Source: Hyphomonadaceae bacterium (GTDB taxonomy: Bacteria; Pseudomonadota; Alphaproteobacteria; Caulobacterales; Hyphomonadaceae). Taken from it: 64,000 nucleotides of DNA. This document shows, piece after piece, positions 59,737 to 64,000 of the stretch. The stretch lies in NCBI GenBank assembly GCA_022844475.1, contig JALHLR010000019.1, positions 1-64,000 on the forward strand, read 5' to 3'. The translations under genes and the position numbers were made by a program. How positions within the stretch are numbered: position 1 is the first letter of the stretch; the number at the start of each line of letters is the position of its first letter. The notes below the pieces were generated by a model. It saw only the letters and a list, made by a program, of their open reading frames with translations. It made no database searches and had not been told where the DNA came from.

Positions 59737-59752
59737 TTAGCACGGGATTAAC
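59737..59752. promoter_or_regulatory. Candidate CtrA-binding box between the cyclase gene and purE
   Basis: TTAG-CACGGGA-TTAAC on the plus strand: two half sites with the exact seven-base spacer of CtrA boxes, one mismatch in the first half. It lies 42 bases upstream of the diguanylate cyclase start (minus strand) and 72 bases before purE (plus strand), so it could control either. Binding is inferred from sequence only. Confidence 0.5.
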
Positions 59753-59823
59753 TGAACCTTTCCGAGCCGTTGCGGAATTGTGGCGTAAGCAGGTAGAAAC
59801 CCGCTTTCCGGCCGGAGCGCCCC

Positions 59824-60327
59824 ATGTCGACGCCTGCACAAATGCCCCTGGTCGGCGTCATCATGGGCAGCCGATCGGACTGGCCAACCCTTTCAAAAGC
59901 GGCCGAAATCCTCACAGAACTCGGCGTACCATATGAAACCAGGGTGGTTTCCGCCCACCGTACGCCCGACCGGCTGGTCGAATACGCCAGGACCGCCCGG
60001 GACCGGGGCCTGCGAATCATCATCGCCGGGGCCGGTGGGGCAGCTCACCTGCCCGGTATGGTCGCCGCGATGACCTCCCTGCCCGTGCTGGGCGTTCCTG
60101 TGAAATCGAGCGCGCTGTCGGGGCTCGATAGCCTGCTGTCGATCGTGCAGATGCCGAAGGGCGTTCCAGTCGGCACGCTGGCGATCGGCGAGGCGGGTGC
60201 GGCCAATGCCGGAATTCTCGCGGCTTCGATTCTGGCGAACAATGATGCGGCGCTGCTCAGGCGGCTCGACGCGTATCGCAAGGCCCAGACCGATGCTGTG
60301 GCCGAGAGCGTGGAAGACGCAAAATGA
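59824..60327 (+). CDS. purE: N5-carboxyaminoimidazole ribonucleotide mutase
   Basis: PurE converts N5-CAIR to CAIR in purine synthesis. The protein has 167 residues, with [26 protein letters not shown] and [14 protein letters not shown], the motifs of class I PurE. GGAG lies six bases before the ATG. It is followed by purK with a four-base overlap (ATGA), the standard pair, so the two enzymes are made together. The upstream region is shared with a divergent diguanylate cyclase gene. Confidence 0.97.
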   Translation: MSTPAQMPLVGVIMGSRSDWPTLSKAAEILTELGVPYETRVVSAHRTPDRLVEYARTARDRGLRIIIAGAGGAAHLPGMVAAMTSLPVLGVPVKSSALSGLDSLLSIVQMPKGVPVGTLAIGEAGAANAGILAASILANNDAALLRRLDAYRKAQTDAVAESVEDAK

Positions 60328-61415
60328 CCAGTCGCGAACCCCTGGGTCCGATCGCCAGGCCGGGCGATGCGATCGGGATTCTTGGCGGCGGCCAGCTTGG
60401 CCGCATGCTGGCGGTGGCGGCGGCCGAGATGGGTCTCGACGTCCACATCTTCACGCCCGAACATGACAGCCCGGCCTCGCGCGTTGCAGCGAAGACGTGG
60501 GTTGCGAAGTTTGATGACCAGGCTGCGCTGAAAGAGTTCGCAGCCAGCATTGTCGCGGCGACGATCGAGTTCGAGAACGTGCCGGTCGCAGCGACGGACC
60601 TGATCGAGTCTGCGGGCAAGCCGGTGCGCCCGAACGGACGTACGCTGGGGAGAGCGCAGGACCGGCTCGCGGAGAAGACGTTCTTCCGCGACATCGGAAT
60701 CGAACCGGCGCCATTCGAGCGTGTCGACGGGCCGGATGACATAGCGCCGGCGCTGGAAAAGCTCGGCGGCAATGGCGTCCTGAAGTCGCGCTTCTCCGGA
60801 TACGACGGCAAGGGACAGGTGCGGCTCAAGGGCAGTGTTCCGAAGACGGCGTGGGCCGATGTCGGCGCGGGGCCCTCGATCCTCGAAGCGTGGATAACGC
60901 ATGAGTGCGAGATCTCGGTGGTCGCCGCCCGGTCCGCGAGCGGCGAGTTCGTGGCGTTCGATCCACCGGAGAATGATCATTCGGGGGGCATATTGCGGCG
61001 CTCGACCTTCCCGGCTTCGGCGCCAAAGCCGGCGCTCGACGAAGCCATGCGGATGACGCGGAAGCTTGCGGATGCGCTCGACTATGTCGGCGTGCTGGCC
61101 CTCGAGCTGTTCCTGACCAGGGACGGCAGGCTGCTGGCCAACGAGTTCGCGCCGCGCGTTCACAACTCGGGGCACTGGACGCAGGACGCCTGCAGGACGG
61201 GACAGTTTGAACAGCACATCCGCGCCGTGTGCGGCTGGCCGCTGGGCGATCCCGCGCGCTGGGCTGACGGCGAGATGATCAACCTTCTGGGCGAGGACGC
61301 GTTCAACTGGGAGCGCCATCTTGTCGGGGGCGCCAAGCTGCATCTCTACGGCAAGCGCGCTGCCGCGGACGGACGGAAGATGGGGCATGTGGTGAAGCTC
61401 AGGCCCCGCGCATGA
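60324..61415 (+). CDS. purK: 5-(carboxyamino)imidazole ribonucleotide synthase
   Basis: PurK is the ATP-grasp enzyme that carboxylates AIR with bicarbonate and ATP to N5-CAIR, the PurE substrate. It has 363 residues. Visible are [37 protein letters not shown] (ATP-grasp), the metal-binding [15 protein letters not shown] and the C-terminal domain. It starts within the purE stop (ATGA overlap). A 176-base spacer separates it from the convergent C13 peptidase gene. Confidence 0.97.
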   Translation: MTSREPLGPIARPGDAIGILGGGQLGRMLAVAAAEMGLDVHIFTPEHDSPASRVAAKTWVAKFDDQAALKEFAASIVAATIEFENVPVAATDLIESAGKPVRPNGRTLGRAQDRLAEKTFFRDIGIEPAPFERVDGPDDIAPALEKLGGNGVLKSRFSGYDGKGQVRLKGSVPKTAWADVGAGPSILEAWITHECEISVVAARSASGEFVAFDPPENDHSGGILRRSTFPASAPKPALDEAMRMTRKLADALDYVGVLALELFLTRDGRLLANEFAPRVHNSGHWTQDACRTGQFEQHIRAVCGWPLGDPARWADGEMINLLGEDAFNWERHLVGGAKLHLYGKRAAADGRKMGHVVKLRPRA

Positions 61416-61591
61416 GGGGGCGCTGCTGGCAAGGCACGCGCTGAGGCTGTCTTCCGCCGAACGGGCTACGGTGCTCACACATCTTTCGTGCGCCCGGGCG
61501 GGATCGGGCCTGGGATAAAGGTCTGCCCAGGAAGAACACGCGCGTTTCCGTCGGCAATGCAGAATGCCGCGAGGTGTTGCTTCGCCGAAAC

Positions 61592-62782
61592 TCAGGGCGC
61601 CATGCAGCGCCCGAGGTGAGTGATCAGCGTCGGTGTCTGGGCTTTCGCGAGCTGCAGGGCTGTCGTCGAGACCTGCATGATGGAGCGGGCGGTGTCCTGG
61701 GTCGAGCGGCCGCGGGTGGCGCCTTCGGTGTTGGCGCGCGCGGTGGCGGCGTTGAGCGCGCTGGTGAGAGCGGCTGTATCGGTAAAGCCCTTGAAACCGC
61801 TGCCGGTGCGCGCGCGGTCGAGCGCGTAGGACAGATTGCCGGCACAGGCGATGGCGACGCCATAGCCCTCGGCTTTCGCGATGCGCGCGAGCGCGCCGTC
61901 GCCGAGATTGTTCTGCGGGTTTGACGGTTCGGGCTGTGGTTCGCGCGCGCGCACGGAGGCGGGCTGGGCTTTCCACTGGGCGAGAAGATCGTCTTCCCAT
62001 TTGGTGACGAGGCCGCGCGCCTGGTCGAACGCCTCGGCAATGCCACCGCCGCCGCGCAGGGCGTGGTTGAACAGCGCGTCCCCAAAATAGGTCCAGTCGC
62101 GGCTTGGCTCGCAGCCGAAGCTGGTCTTGTCAGCGGCGGCGGCTGTGAGCACCACAGTGTCGTCGTTCGAGAAAGGCAGGATGAAATAGCCGGAGTAGCA
62201 GGCCGACACGATCACCAGCTTCGACCTGATGTTGGCCTGCTGCAGCGAGTTGCGCAGATGAAGCGCGCGGATGGCGCCGCCGAGACGCCCCTTCTCCTGC
62301 ATCGCCACAGCGCCATCGGGCCCGCCATGCGAGGTGAAGAAGACAACGACGAGGTCTTCGTTGGGGTCGGCGAGCTTGCCGATGCGGCCAAGGGCGGCGT
62401 TGAAATTGTTGGGCGTGGCGGCCGCATAGGTACGTGCTGCGCCAGGTCCGCGGCCGGCGGAGAGCATGATCACCCGTTCGGCTGCGTCATAGCGGCGGGC
62501 AAGGACATTGGCGGCCTCGCGTGCCTCGTTCTCGAAGACGGGTTCGTCCCAGAGGGAGGCGGAGAGGATGTAGGTATCGACGATGCCCGGGCGCTGCGGC
62601 GGAAGCTTTGCCAGAGCCTCGCCGATGCGCATGGCGTCTGCGGCGGCCTCGGCGGGCGACATGGCGATTTCCATCGCACCGAACTGGCCGTTGAGCGGAT
62701 CGCGCTGCTGCGGACCCTGGGCATTGGCTGCGCCGGCGAGCGCCATCGCCAGTAGCGCCACGCGCGCGAGCCCCTTCAACAT
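61592..62782 (-). CDS. Exported C13 (legumain-type) cysteine peptidase
   Basis: A 396-residue protein with a Sec signal peptide (MLKGLARVALLAMALAGAANAQ) and a caspase-like fold of family C13. The catalytic pair is His152 (FFTSHGGPDG) and Cys195 (VSACYSGYF). The segments around RNSLQQANIRSKLVIVSACYSG match bacterial C13 proteins. The C-terminal third (about 270-396) is Ala/Asn-rich and less conserved. Thioesterase and cleavage-site specificity are not evident. It is downstream of a thioesterase gene on the same strand (80 bases). Confidence 0.87.
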   Translation of the reverse strand: MLKGLARVALLAMALAGAANAQGPQQRDPLNGQFGAMEIAMSPAEAAADAMRIGEALAKLPPQRPGIVDTYILSASLWDEPVFENEAREAANVLARRYDAAERVIMLSAGRGPGAARTYAAATPNNFNAALGRIGKLADPNEDLVVVFFTSHGGPDGAVAMQEKGRLGGAIRALHLRNSLQQANIRSKLVIVSACYSGYFILPFSNDDTVVLTAAAADKTSFGCEPSRDWTYFGDALFNHALRGGGGIAEAFDQARGLVTKWEDDLLAQWKAQPASVRAREPQPEPSNPQNNLGDGALARIAKAEGYGVAIACAGNLSYALDRARTGSGFKGFTDTAALTSALNAATARANTEGATRGRSTQDTARSIMQVSTTALQLAKAQTPTLITHLGRCMAP

Positions 62783-62862
62783 GCAGCAGACCCTGTATCC
62801 GACCTTCGCTCATGTTCTCGCGTGCAAGCGCCCAGCGCAAGCGGGCTGTTTCAGCCGCTGTT

Positions 62863-63678
62863 TCAGGCCCTTTCGGAAACAGGCGCGGTATAGGTGCGCA
62901 GCACGATGGACTGGCTGGCGGTGGCCATCAGCGTGCCGTCTTCCGCATAAAGACGCATGTGGCCGTGGCCGAAGCCGCGGGCGGCGGCCTGAGCCTGCAC
63001 ATCGCACAAAACCCAGCTAGTTGGCACGATCTTCCGGACGCGCAGATTGTTGTCGAGGCTATTGCCCCCGCCGCCGCGTCCCAGCGCGCCGCCGATCGCG
63101 CCCGGCACGAAGTCGGCGAAAACGGCCAACATCGCCGCGTCGACCGGCGCCGCCTGCTTCTGGCGGATCCACAAAAGCGTGCGGCCGGTCTGTGTCGCAA
63201 TCTCGTGGCGCGCAGGCCCCGCAATGGCGCGCACGTCGAGCGACTGGCGCAGGCGGGCGCTGGGATCCTGTGTCGGGCGCTGCGGCTCCTGCTCACATTG
63301 GTCGGGGGGCGGCATCTCAGGCATGTCGCGCCAGTGCTGGTCGGGATAGCCGTCGCGATCGCCAAGCGCGGCCATGACGCTGAAGATGATCTGCTCGCCG
63401 ACCCGGCCGGTGACGGTGGCCTGCGTGACGGACTTGCCCTGCTGGGCTGCGGCGACATCGAGCACCACATCGGCGCCGAGGCGCGCAAAGGAGATGTACT
63501 GCGCGGTCGCCCAGACGAGGCCGCGCCGGAAAGTCTGTTCGAGCGCGAGCACGGCCGCGCCAAGACCTGCCCCGCCGAACAGGAAGACGTGGCCGAGCGG
63601 GCCGACGCAGCGATCCTCGGTGACACCGAGAGTGAAGGTGGTGTCGCCGGTGCGGACAATGGGGAGGAAGTGGGTCAT
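62863..63678 (-). CDS. Acyl-CoA thioesterase family protein (double hotdog)
   Basis: A 271-residue protein with two hotdog domains, of the TesB/4HBT_3-type acyl-CoA thioesterases. The first half has FGGAGLGAAVLALEQTF and YISFARLGADVVLDV, where TesB-like proteins use AQALVAA. The second half has FADFVPGAIGGALGRG and SLDNNLRVRKIVPTSWVLCDVQAQAAARGFGHGHMRLYAEDG, the usual end of the family. It would hydrolyse acyl-CoA. The ATG at 63678 is 103 bases from the end of the partial gene upstream. Confidence 0.88.
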   Translation of the reverse strand: MTHFLPIVRTGDTTFTLGVTEDRCVGPLGHVFLFGGAGLGAAVLALEQTFRRGLVWATAQYISFARLGADVVLDVAAAQQGKSVTQATVTGRVGEQIIFSVMAALGDRDGYPDQHWRDMPEMPPPDQCEQEPQRPTQDPSARLRQSLDVRAIAGPARHEIATQTGRTLLWIRQKQAAPVDAAMLAVFADFVPGAIGGALGRGGGGNSLDNNLRVRKIVPTSWVLCDVQAQAAARGFGHGHMRLYAEDGTLMATASQSIVLRTYTAPVSERA

Positions 63679-63781
63679 GCGCGGCTTGTAGGTCAGGATT
63701 CGGCTCGACGGAACTTGGTTCTCCGCTCGTCCCGACGAACGCCGGGATCAGCGCGGTGGCGGGCGAAACCCTCGCATGTTG

Positions 63782-64000
63782 TCAGCGCTTGCCGCCGGGG
63801 ATGATCTTCAGGGTTGGCTTTTTCGGCGCCGGGTCGGGGCTCGCGCGCTCATCATTGATGTCGCGGCCACGCGGCTTCCAGTCGGCCTTGGTCTTGGGTT
63901 TGAAGCTGGAGCGGGCCTTGGGTCTGTCCGCTGGCTTGGCCGAAGATGTGCGCTGCTGGCTGGTGCGGGTGGGCCCGTCGCCCTCTGCGGCGGCAGGCTT
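63782..64000 (-). CDS. C-terminal tail of a truncated gene, basic low-complexity
   Basis: The last 73 codons of a minus-strand gene that runs off the right edge; stop at 63784-63782. The visible tail is basic and disordered, rich in Lys, Arg, Pro and Ser (ADWKPRGRDINDE), and ends in PTLKIIPGGKR. Such tails occur at the ends of rRNA pseudouridine synthases and RNA helicases, but no domain is visible here, so no family can be named. The coding call rests on an open frame with alphaproteobacterial codon use. Confidence 0.55.
   Translation of the reverse strand, partial: KPAAAEGDGPTRTSQQRTSSAKPADRPKARSSFKPKTKADWKPRGRDINDERASPDPAPKKPTLKIIPGGKR

Noticed and set aside
60045-62000. Open frame of about 650 codons antisense across purE, purK and into the C13 gene
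   Set aside because: It crosses two well-supported genes and an intergenic region and has an arginine-rich shadow composition.

Overview
The window is dense, GC-rich chromosomal DNA carrying about 60 protein genes. I saw no tRNA, rRNA, CRISPR array, prophage or insertion sequence. Gene content points to an alphaproteobacterium, most likely a stalked or dimorphic marine type of the Hyphomonadaceae/Caulobacterales kind. This is an inference from a ddl-ftsQ-ftsA-ftsZ cell-division block, CtrA-like boxes (TTAA-N7-TTAG type), a CYP153 alkane hydroxylase, AbgT and TonB-dependent transporters, formate-THF ligase, an ETF-type lysine methyltransferase and many small lipoproteins. No rRNA gene is present to fix the taxonomy.

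Layout. 1-7.0 kb: envelope and division genes on the minus strand (ddl, ftsQ, ftsA, ftsZ, then lpxC and a partial lipoprotein), interrupted by an oppositely oriented Rsm22/METTL17-type gene. 7-16 kb: M20D amidohydrolase, AbgT transporter, TonB-dependent receptor, HAD phosphatase, PQQ-type sugar dehydrogenase, exported MsrA and a DUF454 protein. 16-25 kb: two tandem serine-hydrolase lipoproteins split by a strong terminator, pyruvate kinase, a single-domain response regulator, an MscS channel, enoyl-CoA hydratase, cytidine deaminase, a lysine methyltransferase and a VOC protein. 25-35.8 kb: priA and xerC divergently arranged, two small lipoproteins, an amidase, a transporter/lipoprotein-methyltransferase pair, hsp20 with a possible RNA thermometer, rhomboid protease and a GST with a long charged tail. 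36-48.6 kb: MDR reductase, two metabolic lipoproteins, an unusual degenerate GGDEF/EAL-like protein, acyl-CoA dehydrogenase, fhs, a lipoprotein amidase and a PIG-L deacetylase lipoprotein. 48.6-56 kb: CYP153, two glycosyltransferases, and the ffh-chorismate mutase-rpsP-GNAT-rimM translation operon. 56-64 kb: transglutaminase, racemase-like protein, DUF1194 protein, diguanylate cyclase, purE-purK, C13 peptidase, thioesterase and the tail of a truncated gene.

Functionally the window is mostly housekeeping (division, replication restart, chromosome dimer resolution, translation, purine and one-carbon metabolism) mixed with envelope and lipid chemistry. The most interesting leads are: CtrA-like boxes before ftsZ and before a diguanylate cyclase gene; a ROSE-like hairpin over the hsp20 ribosome-binding site; a translationally coupled pair of a lipoprotein methyltransferase and a DMT-family transporter; a four-cysteine Fe-S signature in the Rsm22 homologue; a PriA that has lost three of the eight zinc cysteines; and a protein that looks like a decayed c-di-GMP enzyme.
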